A program made the translations under genes and the position numbers. DNA of 64,000 nt from Streptomyces justiciae (GTDB lineage: Bacteria; Actinomycetota; Actinomycetes; Streptomycetales; Streptomycetaceae). The stretch spans positions 186,001 to 250,000 of the forward strand of contig NZ_JADDXU010000009.1 of the NCBI RefSeq assembly GCF_015163075.1, in the 5' to 3' direction. The notes beneath the pieces are model-generated. The model did no database searches, was not told the DNA's origin, and saw nothing but the letters and a program-made list of their open reading frames with translations. Of the stretch, positions 16,193 through 24,938 are shown one piece after another (the stretch's first letter is position 1; each line of letters starts with the position of its first letter).

Positions 16193-16741
16193 TCAGCGCG
16201 TGCCGCGGGCCCGGCGGGACACCACCGCGCGCAGTACGCGCCGCCCCTCGACGGACACCTCCAGGGCCCGGCGCAGCCCGGCCGTGCCGTGTCCGGCGAG
16301 CACCTCCAGGACGGTGACCTGGCGCCGCAGTTCGGCGGCGACGAGCGGCGGCACACCCTCCGTACGGCCCTCGCGGCAGGCGTCGAGCGGCGCGTCGTCC
16401 GACCCCGGATCGAGCAGCCGGTGGATCTGCAACGAGGCGACGGAGCAGGCGTCAGCCCACCCCCGCACCCCGTCGGCGTCCCGCGCGGCCGGAGCGGCGT
16501 CGAGCATCCGGCGGGCGAGGGCGGCGGCCTCGTCCTCGACGGCGTCGGCGGACCCGGCGAGTCGGTCGCGCGCCGCCTTCAGTCCCGTCTCCCAGTCGCC
16601 GGTGTCGGCGAGGCTCGCCCAGAGGGGGCGCAGGACCTCGTCGTCGCCGCCCAGCAGCGGTACGCACCGATCCAAACAAGCCAACCCGCTGGCGGCCAGT
16701 CCGCGCTCGTTGGCCTGAGCGATCAGCTCCACCAGACTCAT
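16193..16741 (-). CDS. Hypothetical helical protein
   Basis: 182-aa soluble protein, rich in Ala, Leu, Asp and Arg, predicted almost entirely helical (LVELIAQANERGLAASGLAC, then repeated amphipathic helices). The ATG at 16741 has a good RBS (GGGAGGCG). The stop is 20 bp from that of the convergent DUF1877 gene. I do not recognise the family. Three cysteines lie at spaced positions but form no CxxC motif. Confidence 0.75.
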   Translation of the reverse strand: MSLVELIAQANERGLAASGLACLDRCVPLLGGDDEVLRPLWASLADTGDWETGLKAARDRLAGSADAVEDEAAALARRMLDAAPAARDADGVRGWADACSVASLQIHRLLDPGSDDAPLDACREGRTEGVPPLVAAELRRQVTVLEVLAGHGTAGLRRALEVSVEGRRVLRAVVSRRARGTR

Positions 16742-16859
16742 CCACGCCTCCCTGAGGGGGTGCCGTCGAGCCGTCCGGAGCCCGGTGACACCTCTTCTCC
16801 TGCGGAACTCCCTAACGGAGCCCGCACTTCCCCTTACTGCGTGCGACGGCCCGGGAGTG

Positions 16860-17366
16860 TCACAGGGGCACGACGGACAGCCGGTCGAGCAGCCGGAAGA
16901 ACAGGTTTTCAGCCAGCGGATCGGGTTCGGCGGTGAGCACTTCGAGGAGCCCCTCGGGGTCCGCGGTCCGCCCCGCCTCCTCGGCCCAGGCGACGGCCCG
17001 TTCGGCGGCGTCGGGCGGTTCCAGGAAGTAGTCCTCCAGCGCGAGGCCCTCCTGACCGGCGCCGATGTACCCGGCCATGGCCGTGCGGGCCAGACAGGTC
17101 GTCCAGGCCCCGCTCTCCGGCCCGGCCGCCTCGACGACCACGCAGTCGCTGTCCATCACGTACCCGAACAGTGCGGGCGCCCCGGTCTCCCGGGCCAGCG
17201 CGTTCATGCTGCCGACGTCCCCGTCCCCGCTCGGGTACTCCCACACCTGCCACCCGCCGACCGCCTCATCCCTGAGGCTCAGCCCGCCGGCGGCCCCGGC
17301 CAGCGCGTCCAGTTCCTTGAGCGGCCGCTCGCTGCGGCCCACGACGAAATACCCCCAGTAGCCCAT
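16860..17366 (-). CDS. Hypothetical actinobacterial protein
   Basis: 168-aa soluble acidic protein starting MGYWGYFVVGRSERPLKELD. The ATG at 17366 has a strong RBS (GGGGGAG) 5 nt upstream; the frame is open further to 17447, but that part looks non-coding. Segments such as GGWQVWEYPSG and GAPALFGYVMDSDCVVVEAA suggest a compact alpha/beta domain like those found in actinobacterial immunity or DUF-type proteins, but I cannot name it. It is probably transcribed alone or after the DUF4328 gene. Confidence 0.72.
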   Translation of the reverse strand: MGYWGYFVVGRSERPLKELDALAGAAGGLSLRDEAVGGWQVWEYPSGDGDVGSMNALARETGAPALFGYVMDSDCVVVEAAGPESGAWTTCLARTAMAGYIGAGQEGLALEDYFLEPPDAAERAVAWAEEAGRTADPEGLLEVLTAEPDPLAENLFFRLLDRLSVVPL

Positions 17367-17458
17367 TTCCGGCTCCCCCCGGCTCTCGGCTGCGGCTCGG
17401 GCCGAATACACCACAGTCGTACGGCAGTTCGCAGCCGTATGGGGCAATCCGCCGCGAC

Positions 17459-18172
17459 TCAGGCGGACGCGGGGGCCGGACCGGGGCCGGGGCCGGTGCC
17501 TGCGCCGGGGCCTGCGAGGGCCTTCTCGTACTGCATCCGGTTCAGCCGCAGCACGACGACGACGGCGAGCGCGGCGGCCACGACGTCGACGGCGTCCGAG
17601 AACATCAACTGCCCCACGGCGTCACGGATCTCGTCGGCACTCTCGGCCTTGCGGTACGCCGTGGACGCGGCCCGGCCGGAGAGCAGCGAGATGGTCCAGA
17701 ACGTCCACCAGGTGTTGACCAGCCCGTGCGGCCGGGGCGCGCTCCAGGGGCTGCTGGCGTTCCAGATGTCCAGCGTGATCCGGCGCGGGAACCAGAGGTT
17801 GACGAACGGGACGATCCAGCCCCAGACCGCCCAGCCGCGCTTCTTGTCGTGCCCGTACGGGTCGAAGACCTCGGCGTTGACACGCACCCGGTGGAACCAG
17901 CACAGGAAGAGGACGGCGGTCGTGAGCAGCGCGACGGTCTGCGCGATGCCGGCCCCGGAGTAGAGGCGGTCCGCGAGGTCGGCCCGCCCGTCGAGGCGGG
18001 CGCCGCCGGCCAGGTCGCCGATCACGTCGTACAGGAAGAAGCCCGCCCCGAGGGCGAACAGGTCGGTGGCGATGACCACGCCGAGCCCCGCGACGGCGGC
18101 CCGTCCGAGCCCGATCGGCGATTGCAGCCAGGCGGCCGGGGCGATGAAGTGGTCATGGCGATTGTCGATCAC
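17459..18172 (-). CDS. DUF4328 integral membrane protein
   Basis: 237-aa protein with four to five hydrophobic segments. The hallmark of DUF4328 is seen: LLTTAVLFLCWFHRVRVNAE, then WAVWGWIVPFVNLWFPRRIT and a WNASSPW/WWTFW stretch. The C-terminus is a Gly/Pro/Ala tail. The assigned start is GTG at 18172, but no RBS is visible upstream, so the true start may be slightly different. Role unknown; members often lie near kinases or envelope genes. Confidence 0.8.
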   Translation of the reverse strand: MIDNRHDHFIAPAAWLQSPIGLGRAAVAGLGVVIATDLFALGAGFFLYDVIGDLAGGARLDGRADLADRLYSGAGIAQTVALLTTAVLFLCWFHRVRVNAEVFDPYGHDKKRGWAVWGWIVPFVNLWFPRRITLDIWNASSPWSAPRPHGLVNTWWTFWTISLLSGRAASTAYRKAESADEIRDAVGQLMFSDAVDVVAAALAVVVVLRLNRMQYEKALAGPGAGTGPGPGPAPASA

Positions 18173-18241
18173 GAGTGGGGAACATACGTTCGCAAGCCGC
18201 GTAAGTCCACCCCTCAGTGGCAGCCCCTGACCTCCGTCGCC

Positions 18242-19909
18242 TCAACCCAGCCGGTCCGCCAGCGACTTGAACTCCGCCCAGGTCAGCGACGGCTTGTCCG
18301 CGTCCCACAGCTTCTGTACGACCGCCCGCAGCGGCAGCCGGATGCCGGCCGCGACCTGGTCCTGGGTCTGGGCGTTCGGATAGTCGCCCCACACCGCGAA
18401 GGAACCGCCCAGGATCTGGTCGTCGTACTTGGCGTCGACCGCCTGCGTGCCCCGCACCACCCGTGGCGTCCACTGCTCGTAGATGCGCTGTCCCGTCGGG
18501 TAGTAGAACTGGTTGGGCTGCCCGAGGACGTAGTAGAGGAACAGGTCGTTGTAGTTGATGAGGTCGCGCCCCGCGCTCAGGTACTCGACCGGCTGCCGCG
18601 CCCCGATCTCCTTGCCCGTCCAGTAGGCCACCTGGAGATCCTTGGCCGGCTGCACGGACGTACCGGTGAAGAACCCGTCGTTCCAGACGCGCATCGTCTT
18701 GCCGTGCTTGCGGACCGTGTCGGCGCGGTCGTTGAGCCAGCCGGTGGTGAGGTCGGCGACGGTGCCGCCGGTGCCGTAGGCCTCGCGCGCGGCGGTGGCG
18801 AGCTGGGGGTACGACGCCTCCGGGTTCGAGGCCATCAGCGCCCGGTACTCGTCGCCGCCGAGGTTCCAGCGGTCGCCGGGGAAGAGCTCGGCGTACTCGT
18901 CCAGCAACTCGTCGACGATCGTCGCGGCCTCGTCCTGCGAGATGTCGACCGCGCCCCGCGCCGCGACGCCCGAGGCGTTGAGGAGTTGCAGGCTGGGGTG
19001 CGCGGCGATGACGGCGCCGAGATGTCCGGGCGAGTCGATCTCGGGGACGATCGTGATGTGCCGCTCGGCGGCGAGGTCGATGATCCGCTCGGTCTCGGCC
19101 CGGGTCAGATGCTGGTCCGACACCACCTCGGGATGCGACCGCGACTCGAGCCGGAAGCCCTGGTCGTCGGAGAAGTGCAGCCCCAGCTCGTTGAACTTGA
19201 GATCCCCGAGCTCCCGCACCCGGTCCTCGATCCACCCCGCGGTGTAGTGCTTGCGCGCGATGTCCAGCATGAACCCGCGCACCGGCTTGGCGGGCGCGTC
19301 CTTGACGACCCCCTCGGGCGCCGTACCCCCGCCGCGCACCTCCTGCTTGAGCGTCCGGGTCCCGTAGAACACCCCGGCGTCGGCGGGCCCGCCGATGGTG
19401 ACCCGCCCGCCGCGCACGGTCATGGTGTACGACTCCGGGTCGCCCCCGGCGTCGTCGTTCAGCACGAGCCGCAGATCCCCGTCCCGCGAGTCGGTCTTCT
19501 CCCCCGCGTACGTCAGCCCCAGCTCACTGGCGACCAGCCGCCCCTCGTCGGCGAGTTCTCCGTCGCTCACGACGACCCGCTCACCACTGCGCGGACGCCA
19601 GCCCGGCCCACGCTCCGGAGTGTGCGAGGCCACGGCGGGAATCGTGCGCGGGGCCCGGGAGAGGGGATAACTACGGGTGGGACTGGGCGTGGGCGCCGGC
19701 GACGAGGCACTGGCGGAAGCCGACGCCCCTCGTTCGGAGGGCTGCCGCGCCGCCGCCCCCGTGGGCCCGCTGTGATCCCCGTCCCCCGAGGCCCACAGGC
19801 CGAGCCCTACCCCGGCAGCGACCGTCACGGCCACCGCCGTCACGATCACGACCCGTGTCCTCACCTGCCGCGCCTTCTGTGCCGACGCCCGACGCCTGTG
19901 CTGACTCAC
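18242..19909 (-). CDS. Secreted beta-N-acetylhexosaminidase (GH20)
   Basis: 555-aa exported glycoside hydrolase. Residues 1-42 are a basic signal/anchor (VVIVTAVAVTVAAGVGLGLW), 45-85 a Ser/Pro linker, 100-200 the GH20b domain, and 205-555 the GH20 barrel (GFMLDIARKHYTAGWI, NELGLHFSDDQGFRLES, IVPEIDSPGHLGA). The catalytic Asp353-Glu354 pair is in NLGGDEYRAL; substrate-assisted cleavage releases GlcNAc from chitin or peptidoglycan fragments. In Streptomyces such enzymes are often controlled by DasR, but I see no clear dre palindrome in the 155 bp upstream. The GTG start at 19909 is the only reasonable one. Confidence 0.92.
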   Translation of the reverse strand: MSQHRRRASAQKARQVRTRVVIVTAVAVTVAAGVGLGLWASGDGDHSGPTGAAARQPSERGASASASASSPAPTPSPTRSYPLSRAPRTIPAVASHTPERGPGWRPRSGERVVVSDGELADEGRLVASELGLTYAGEKTDSRDGDLRLVLNDDAGGDPESYTMTVRGGRVTIGGPADAGVFYGTRTLKQEVRGGGTAPEGVVKDAPAKPVRGFMLDIARKHYTAGWIEDRVRELGDLKFNELGLHFSDDQGFRLESRSHPEVVSDQHLTRAETERIIDLAAERHITIVPEIDSPGHLGAVIAAHPSLQLLNASGVAARGAVDISQDEAATIVDELLDEYAELFPGDRWNLGGDEYRALMASNPEASYPQLATAAREAYGTGGTVADLTTGWLNDRADTVRKHGKTMRVWNDGFFTGTSVQPAKDLQVAYWTGKEIGARQPVEYLSAGRDLINYNDLFLYYVLGQPNQFYYPTGQRIYEQWTPRVVRGTQAVDAKYDDQILGGSFAVWGDYPNAQTQDQVAAGIRLPLRAVVQKLWDADKPSLTWAEFKSLADRLG

Positions 19910-20064
19910 GAACCCAACCTAGGGCGTCCGGGCGGGCGCAACTGTCCACCACACGTTCCGAAACTCTCCCGTGCGAGTGAAATTCGGGCATCCGTCGGAC
20001 ACGTCACGTCCACTCTCGATAGCGTGACGTCACACCTCTCCCAGCATCCCCTGCCGAAACACAC

Positions 20065-20634
20065 GTGACGCCCACACATCTTCCCGGCCGAGTCGCCATA
20101 CCGGCGCTGCCCACAGTCCTGGACGCCTTCAACATCGCCCCCGCCGACGAGGCCCGCAAGCTCCTCCTCACCTGCCTCCGCAGCCTCCGCTGGGCCGACC
20201 GCGTCACCGCCCACCGCCCCTACCCGGACGCCCCCGCCCTGCTCGCCGCATCGGATGAGGCGGCGTACGACCTGACCCCGGCGGACCTGTCGGAGGCGCT
20301 GGCGGGCGAGACGTTGACGGCATTGCCGGACGAGACGTACGACATCGCCCATATGGCACTTGACGCCGCACACGCGGCATACGAGGCGAAGTTCGGGCAT
20401 GCGTTCGTGATCTGCCTGGAGGGCCTGTCCACGGGCGAGGCCCTGGACCACGTACTCGCAGCCATCAGGTCACGATTGACGAACGACCCGGAGGAAGAAC
20501 GGGTGGTGGCAGCAGAGGAACTCCGGCGCCTGGCAAGGGAGCGCTTGGTGGAGGTACTCAGGGGCGCGGGGAACTGCGCGACCAGCCACGACGGCTCCGC
20601 ACCCGGCACACAACAGCACACCCCACCCCATTAG
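20065..20634 (+). CDS. OHCU decarboxylase-like protein lacking the HPxIG catalytic motif
   Basis: 189 aa. The fold signature of 2-oxo-4-hydroxy-4-carboxy-5-ureidoimidazoline decarboxylase (a urate-degradation enzyme) is recognisable: LRSLRWADRVTAHRPYPDAP, then AAYEAKFGHAFVICLEGLS and RLTNDPEEERVVAAEELRRL. The expected G-H-P-P-I-G segment carrying the catalytic histidine is missing; at that place the protein reads ALAGETLTALPDETYD. It may be a degenerate or repurposed member. No purine-degradation genes adjoin. The GTG start at 20065 lacks a strong RBS. The last 25 residues come from dispersed repeat copy 3 and following sequence. Confidence 0.72.
   Translation: MTPTHLPGRVAIPALPTVLDAFNIAPADEARKLLLTCLRSLRWADRVTAHRPYPDAPALLAASDEAAYDLTPADLSEALAGETLTALPDETYDIAHMALDAAHAAYEAKFGHAFVICLEGLSTGEALDHVLAAIRSRLTNDPEEERVVAAEELRRLARERLVEVLRGAGNCATSHDGSAPGTQQHTPPH
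20560..20587 (+). repeat. Streptomyces-type dispersed repeat, copy 3 (inside the OHCU-like gene)
   Basis: AGGGGCGCGGGGAACTGCGC followed by GACCAGCC is identical over 28 bases to copy 2. Here it is read in a different frame and encodes LRGAGNCATS near the C-terminus. Confidence 0.85.
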
Positions 20635-20710
20635 CCGCAAAGCTCACCCATACGCATGCCACTTTGATCACACCGGTAGGCCCGACGTAAGCCCTGCAGG
20701 CAACCGTCGC

Positions 20711-20716
20711 TACGAT
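20711..20716 (+). promoter_or_regulatory. Candidate -10 box of the sdh operon
   Basis: TACGAT lies 88 bp before the sdhC GTG in the 169-bp gap. No matching -35 is evident, and no Rex-type palindrome was found. This is a weak candidate. Confidence 0.3.
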
Positions 20717-20803
20717 GCTGGGGGCCGGTGGACCGTACCCGGCCGGGCCCGACCGACAGCACAAGCCGGCGCGGCCCCAATCCCCGCTCCCGGAGGGACT
20801 TCC

Positions 20804-21184
20804 GTGCCGGCTGGAACGCTGTACCGCGGCCGGGAAGGAATGTGGTCCTGGGTGGCTCACCGAGTCACCGGCGTCCTCATCTTCTTCTTCCTGTTCGTTC
20901 ACGTGCTGGACACCGCTCTCGTCCGTGTCTCCCCTGAGGACTACGACAGGGTCGTAGCCACGTACAAGACGCCGATCGTCGCCGTGCTGGAGTACGGCCT
21001 CGTCGCCGCCATCCTCTTCCACGCGCTCAACGGCCTGCGTGTCATCGCCGTCGACTTCTGGTCGAAGGGCCCCCGCTACCAGAAGCAGATGCTGTGGTCC
21101 GTCGTCGGCCTGTGGGTCGTGCTGATGATCGGGGCGATCTACCCCGTCCTCGGCCACGCCGCTCGTGAACTGTTCGGGAGCTGA
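20804..21184 (+). CDS. sdhC: Succinate dehydrogenase cytochrome b556 subunit
   Basis: 126-aa membrane subunit with three helices. The conserved HRVTG motif opens helix 1, and helix 2 carries LFHALNGLRV, whose His is the likely heme b ligand (H-x-x-x-G-x-R). SdhC and SdhD anchor the catalytic SdhAB dimer and pass electrons to menaquinone. The GTG at 20804 starts a protein of normal length; the stop is 5 bp before the sdhD ATG, so the four genes form one operon. Confidence 0.95.
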   Translation: MPAGTLYRGREGMWSWVAHRVTGVLIFFFLFVHVLDTALVRVSPEDYDRVVATYKTPIVAVLEYGLVAAILFHALNGLRVIAVDFWSKGPRYQKQMLWSVVGLWVVLMIGAIYPVLGHAARELFGS

Positions 21185-21189
21185 CGCGT

Positions 21190-21678
21190 ATGTCCATCAC
21201 CGAGAAGACCGCTGACGCCTCGGGCATCGGCCCCGTCGAGGGCGCCGACGTCTACAGCGTCGACAACCCGGCCCCCCTCATCGAGGCGCCGCGCAAGCGC
21301 ACCAAGAAGACCCCGAAGTCCACGCGGGGCAACTTCGAGATGGCGGCCTGGCTCTTCATGCGCCTGTCCGGCGTCGTCCTCGTCGTCCTCGTCATCGGCC
21401 ACCTGCTGATCCAGCTCGTGCTGGACGGCGGCGTGTCGAAGATCGGCTTCGCGTTCGTCGCGGGCCGCTGGGCCTCGCCGTTCTGGCAGGTCTGGGACCT
21501 GTTGATGCTGTGGCTCGCGATGCTGCACGGCGCCAACGGCCTGCGCACGGTCATCAACGACTACGCGGAGCGCGCGAACACCCGGCTGTGGCTCAAGGGC
21601 CTGCTCTACACCGCCACGGTGTTCACCATCCTGCTGGGCACGCTGGTGATCTTCACCTTCGACCCGAACATCCGCTAG
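21190..21678 (+). CDS. sdhD: Succinate dehydrogenase hydrophobic membrane anchor subunit
   Basis: 162-aa membrane subunit. After a soluble 50-residue N-terminus come three helices: AAWLFMRLSGVVLVVLVIGH, then LLMLWLAMLHGANGLRTV, in which the His of LHGANGLR is the probable second heme ligand, and the last near 140-158. The ATG lies 5 bp after sdhC and the stop 23 bp before sdhA. Confidence 0.95.
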   Translation: MSITEKTADASGIGPVEGADVYSVDNPAPLIEAPRKRTKKTPKSTRGNFEMAAWLFMRLSGVVLVVLVIGHLLIQLVLDGGVSKIGFAFVAGRWASPFWQVWDLLMLWLAMLHGANGLRTVINDYAERANTRLWLKGLLYTATVFTILLGTLVIFTFDPNIR

Positions 21679-21701
21679 GCACGGGGCTGAGGCAACCACT
21701 C

Positions 21702-23456
21702 ATGAAGATCCACAAGTACGACACCGTCATCGTCGGCGCCGGTGGCGCCGGTATGCGCGCCGCCATCGAGTCGACGAAGCGCAGCCGCACCGCCGTGCTG
21801 ACCAAGCTGTACCCCACCCGCTCCCACACGGGCGCCGCGCAGGGCGGCATGGCCGCCGCGCTGGCCAACGTGGAGGAGGACAACTGGGAGTGGCACACCT
21901 TCGACACGGTCAAGGGCGGTGACTACCTGGTCGACCAGGACGCCGCCGAGATCCTGGCGAAGGAGGCCATCGACGCCGTCCTCGACCTGGAGAAGATGGG
22001 CCTGCCGTTCAACCGGACGCCCAACGGGACGATCGACCAGCGCCGTTTCGGCGGTCACTCCCGCAACCACGGTGAGGCCCCGGTCCGCCGGTCCTGCTAC
22101 GCGGCCGACCGCACCGGCCACATGATCCTCCAGACGCTGTACCAGAACTGCGTGAAGGAGGGCGTGGAGTTCTACAACGAGTTCTACGTCCTCGACCAGC
22201 TGATCACCGAGGTCGACGGCGTCAAGAAGTCGGCCGGTGTGGTGGCGTACGAGCTGGCGACCGGCGAGATCCACGTCTTCCAGGCGAAGGCCGTGATCTA
22301 CGCCTCCGGCGGCACCGGCAAGTTCTTCAAGGTGACGTCGAACGCGCACACGCTGACCGGTGACGGCCAGGCCGCGGTGTACCGCCGTGGACTGCCGCTG
22401 GAGGACATGGAGTTCTTCCAGTTCCACCCGACCGGCATCTGGCGCATGGGCATCCTGCTGACGGAGGGCGCCCGTGGTGAGGGCGGCATCCTCCGCAACA
22501 AGGACGGCGAGCGCTTCATGGAGAAGTACGCGCCGGTCATGAAGGACCTCGCGTCCCGTGACGTCGTGTCCCGCTCCATCTACACGGAGATCCGCGAGGG
22601 CCGGGGTTGCGGCCCCGAGGGCGACCACGTCTACCTGGACCTCACGCACCTCCCGCCGGAGCAGCTGGACGCCAAGCTCCCGGACATCACCGAGTTCGCG
22701 CGCACCTACCTGGGCATCGAGCCGTACACGGACCCGATCCCGATCCAGCCCACCGCGCACTACGCCATGGGCGGCATCCCGACCAACGTCGAGGGTGAGG
22801 TCCTGGCGGACAACACCACGGTGGTCCCGGGCCTGTACGCGGCCGGCGAGGTGGCGTGCGTGTCGGTGCACGGCGCGAACCGTCTCGGCACCAACTCGCT
22901 CCTGGACATCAACGTGTTCGGCCGCCGTGCGGGCATCGCCGCCGCCGAGTACAGCCACACGGCCGACTTCGTCGAGCTGCCGGAGAACCCGGCCGAGTTC
23001 GTGGTCGAGCAGGTCGAGCGGCTGCGCAACTCGACGGGCACGGAGCGCGTGTCGGTCATCCGGCGCGAGCTGCAGGAGACCATGGACGCCAACGTCATGG
23101 TGTTCCGCACCGAGCAGACGATCAAGACGGCGGTCGAGAAGATCGCGGAGCTGCGCGAGCGCTACAAGAACGTCGCGATCCAGGACAAGGGCCGTCGCTT
23201 CAACACGGACCTGCTGGAGGCGATCGAGCTGGGCAACCTGCTGGACCTCGCCGAGGTCATGGCGGTGTCGGCCCTCGCCCGCAAGGAGTCCCGCGGCGGT
23301 CACTACCGCGAGGACTACCCCAACCGCGACGACGTCAACTTCATGCGCCACACCATGGCGTACCGCGAGGTCGGCGACGACGGCACCGAGTCCATCCGTC
23401 TCGACTACAAGCCGGTCGTCCAGACCCGCTACCAGCCGATGGAGCGTAAGTACTGA
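21702..23456 (+). CDS. sdhA: Succinate dehydrogenase flavoprotein subunit
   Basis: 584-aa catalytic subunit of complex II, oxidising succinate to fumarate with covalently bound FAD. The FAD-binding GAGGAGMRAAIES opens the protein, the flavinylated His lies in RSHTGAAQGGM, and active-site segments FFQFHPTGIW, EGARGEGGILRN and GANRLGTNSLLD are present. The ATG at 21702 was chosen because it starts directly before the conserved KYDTVIVGAGGAG; the open frame upstream to 21510 is sdhD in another frame. The stop overlaps the sdhB start (TGATG), giving translational coupling. Confidence 0.97.
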   Translation: MKIHKYDTVIVGAGGAGMRAAIESTKRSRTAVLTKLYPTRSHTGAAQGGMAAALANVEEDNWEWHTFDTVKGGDYLVDQDAAEILAKEAIDAVLDLEKMGLPFNRTPNGTIDQRRFGGHSRNHGEAPVRRSCYAADRTGHMILQTLYQNCVKEGVEFYNEFYVLDQLITEVDGVKKSAGVVAYELATGEIHVFQAKAVIYASGGTGKFFKVTSNAHTLTGDGQAAVYRRGLPLEDMEFFQFHPTGIWRMGILLTEGARGEGGILRNKDGERFMEKYAPVMKDLASRDVVSRSIYTEIREGRGCGPEGDHVYLDLTHLPPEQLDAKLPDITEFARTYLGIEPYTDPIPIQPTAHYAMGGIPTNVEGEVLADNTTVVPGLYAAGEVACVSVHGANRLGTNSLLDINVFGRRAGIAAAEYSHTADFVELPENPAEFVVEQVERLRNSTGTERVSVIRRELQETMDANVMVFRTEQTIKTAVEKIAELRERYKNVAIQDKGRRFNTDLLEAIELGNLLDLAEVMAVSALARKESRGGHYREDYPNRDDVNFMRHTMAYREVGDDGTESIRLDYKPVVQTRYQPMERKY

Positions 23457-24217
23457 TGGCTACCCCTGTTCTGGACAAGGTCGAGGCGGAGTCCGCGGCC
23501 TCTCCCTACATCACCGTCACCTTCCGGGTCCGCCGCTTCAACCCGGAGGTCTCGGCCGAGGCGACCTGGGAAGACTTCCAGCTGGAGATCGACCCCAAGG
23601 AGCGCGTCCTCGACGGCCTCCACAAGATCAAGTGGGACCTGGACGGCACGCTGACGTTCCGCCGCTCCTGCGCCCACGGCATCTGCGGCTCGGACGCGAT
23701 GAGGATCAACGGCAAGAACCGTCTTGCCTGCAAGACCCTCATCAAGGACATCAACCCCGAGAAGCCGATCACGGTCGAGCCGATCAAGGGTCTGACGGTC
23801 CTGAAGGACCTGGTCGTCGACATGGAGCCGTTCTTCCAGGCGTACCGCGACGTGATGCCCTTCCTCATCACGAAGGAGACGAACGAGCCGACGCGCGAGC
23901 GTCTCCAGACGGCCGAGGACCGCGAGCGCTTCGACGACACGACGAAGTGCATCCTCTGCGCGGCCTGCACGTCCTCGTGCCCGGTCTTCTGGAACGACGG
24001 CCAGTACTTCGGCCCGGCGGCCATCGTCAACGCCCACCGCTTCATCTTCGACAGCCGTGACGAGGCGGGCGAACAGCGCCTGGAGATCCTGAACGACCGC
24101 GACGGCGTCTGGCGCTGCCGCACCACGTTCAACTGCACGGACGCCTGCCCGCGCGGCATCGAGGTCACGAAGGCGATCGCCGAGGTGAAGAAGGCCCTGA
24201 TCACGCGCCGGTTCTGA
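23456..24217 (+). CDS. sdhB: Succinate dehydrogenase iron-sulfur subunit
   Basis: 253-aa subunit carrying electrons from FAD to quinone. The [2Fe-2S] ligands are in CAHGICGSDAM and NRLACKTL, and the [4Fe-4S]/[3Fe-4S] ligands in CILCAACTSSCP and CTDACPRGI. The ATG overlaps the sdhA stop. It is the last gene of the operon and is followed by a strong rho-independent terminator. Confidence 0.97.
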   Translation: MATPVLDKVEAESAASPYITVTFRVRRFNPEVSAEATWEDFQLEIDPKERVLDGLHKIKWDLDGTLTFRRSCAHGICGSDAMRINGKNRLACKTLIKDINPEKPITVEPIKGLTVLKDLVVDMEPFFQAYRDVMPFLITKETNEPTRERLQTAEDRERFDDTTKCILCAACTSSCPVFWNDGQYFGPAAIVNAHRFIFDSRDEAGEQRLEILNDRDGVWRCRTTFNCTDACPRGIEVTKAIAEVKKALITRRF

Positions 24218-24235
24218 TCTTCGAAGTCCTACCTC

Positions 24236-24282
24236 AGGGCCCTGTTTCCGTCACTTCGGAAACAGGGCCCTCTGGCGTTTTT
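24236..24282 (+). terminator. Rho-independent terminator of sdhCDAB
   Basis: A perfect 15-bp stem (AGGGCCCTGTTTCCG at 24236-24250 with 24257-24271), a 6-nt loop, and a GTTTTT tract at 24277-24282. It is one of the best terminators in the window. Confidence 0.92.
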
Positions 24283-24373
24283 GGCATGTTTCCGCTGCTA
24301 CTGAAGCGGGGGTTCCGGGAGCACACTGCGGCGGAGGGCGGGCTGGCCGGAACACGGGGCAACGGGGGACCTT

Positions 24374-24928
24374 GTGGCGGGACAAGGACCGGATCCAGAA
24401 GACGAGGACACCTACGCCCCCAAGCTGGGCTACGGCGCGGCGTCCAAAGAGGCCCACTTCGTGGCCGCTCCGCTGCTGACGGCCGCGGCCCTCTCGCTGG
24501 CCGGGGTGGTCGCCGGCGCCGACGACGAGTTCCGCTGGCCGGGGGCGACACTCGTGCTCCTGGTGATCACGGCCATGACGTTGATCTTCAGCATGCAACT
24601 CGCCTACGAGGCACGCGGCCACCTCTACAGCTTCGAGGAACTGAAGGACCACTACGAGGGAACACGCCCCGACGCTGTCCCCGAAGCACGCATGCATCAG
24701 GAGTTCCGGGCTGCGGACAGAGAGTGGCGGAAGGGACAGCGGCGCGCCGCCGAGGTCTACAACGTCGGCACCGCGCTGCTCGGCGTGGGCGTCGCGGCAT
24801 CTCTCGCTCCACCGGAGTGCGGCATGCAGGCGTCTTGGCGATGGGCGGCCGCGGCCGTCGTGCTCGTCGGTACGGCCGCGGACACGGTCTGGGTGCTCTG
24901 GAAGCTTCGCCAGAAGACGCAGAACTGA
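24374..24928 (+). CDS. Hypothetical membrane protein
   Basis: 184-aa protein with two N-terminal helices (about 28-50 and 57-77), a central hydrophilic stretch (78-130, YEARGHLYSFEELKDHYEGT), and two C-terminal helices (about 134-175). This 2+2 layout with a cytosolic centre resembles other poorly known actinobacterial membrane proteins, including the one at 25320-26225, but no named domain is recognised. The start is GTG at 24374 after CTT-rich sequence with weak RBS (GGGGGACCTT). The stop is 10 bp before the next gene, which is probably co-transcribed. Confidence 0.72.
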   Translation: MAGQGPDPEDEDTYAPKLGYGAASKEAHFVAAPLLTAAALSLAGVVAGADDEFRWPGATLVLLVITAMTLIFSMQLAYEARGHLYSFEELKDHYEGTRPDAVPEARMHQEFRAADREWRKGQRRAAEVYNVGTALLGVGVAASLAPPECGMQASWRWAAAAVVLVGTAADTVWVLWKLRQKTQN

Positions 24929-24938
24929 GGGAGGAAGC

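Noticed and set aside
19910..20064. DasR (dre) site upstream of the GH20 gene
   Set aside because: No sequence close to the ACTGGTCTAGACCAGT palindrome was found in the gap.
20635..20803. Rex-type redox operator at the sdh promoter
   Set aside because: No TGTGAAC...GTTCACA-like palindrome is present in the gap.
21675..23351. 558-aa minus-strand open frame opposite sdhA
   Set aside because: It is a GC-bias shadow of a highly conserved gene, with no domain of its own.
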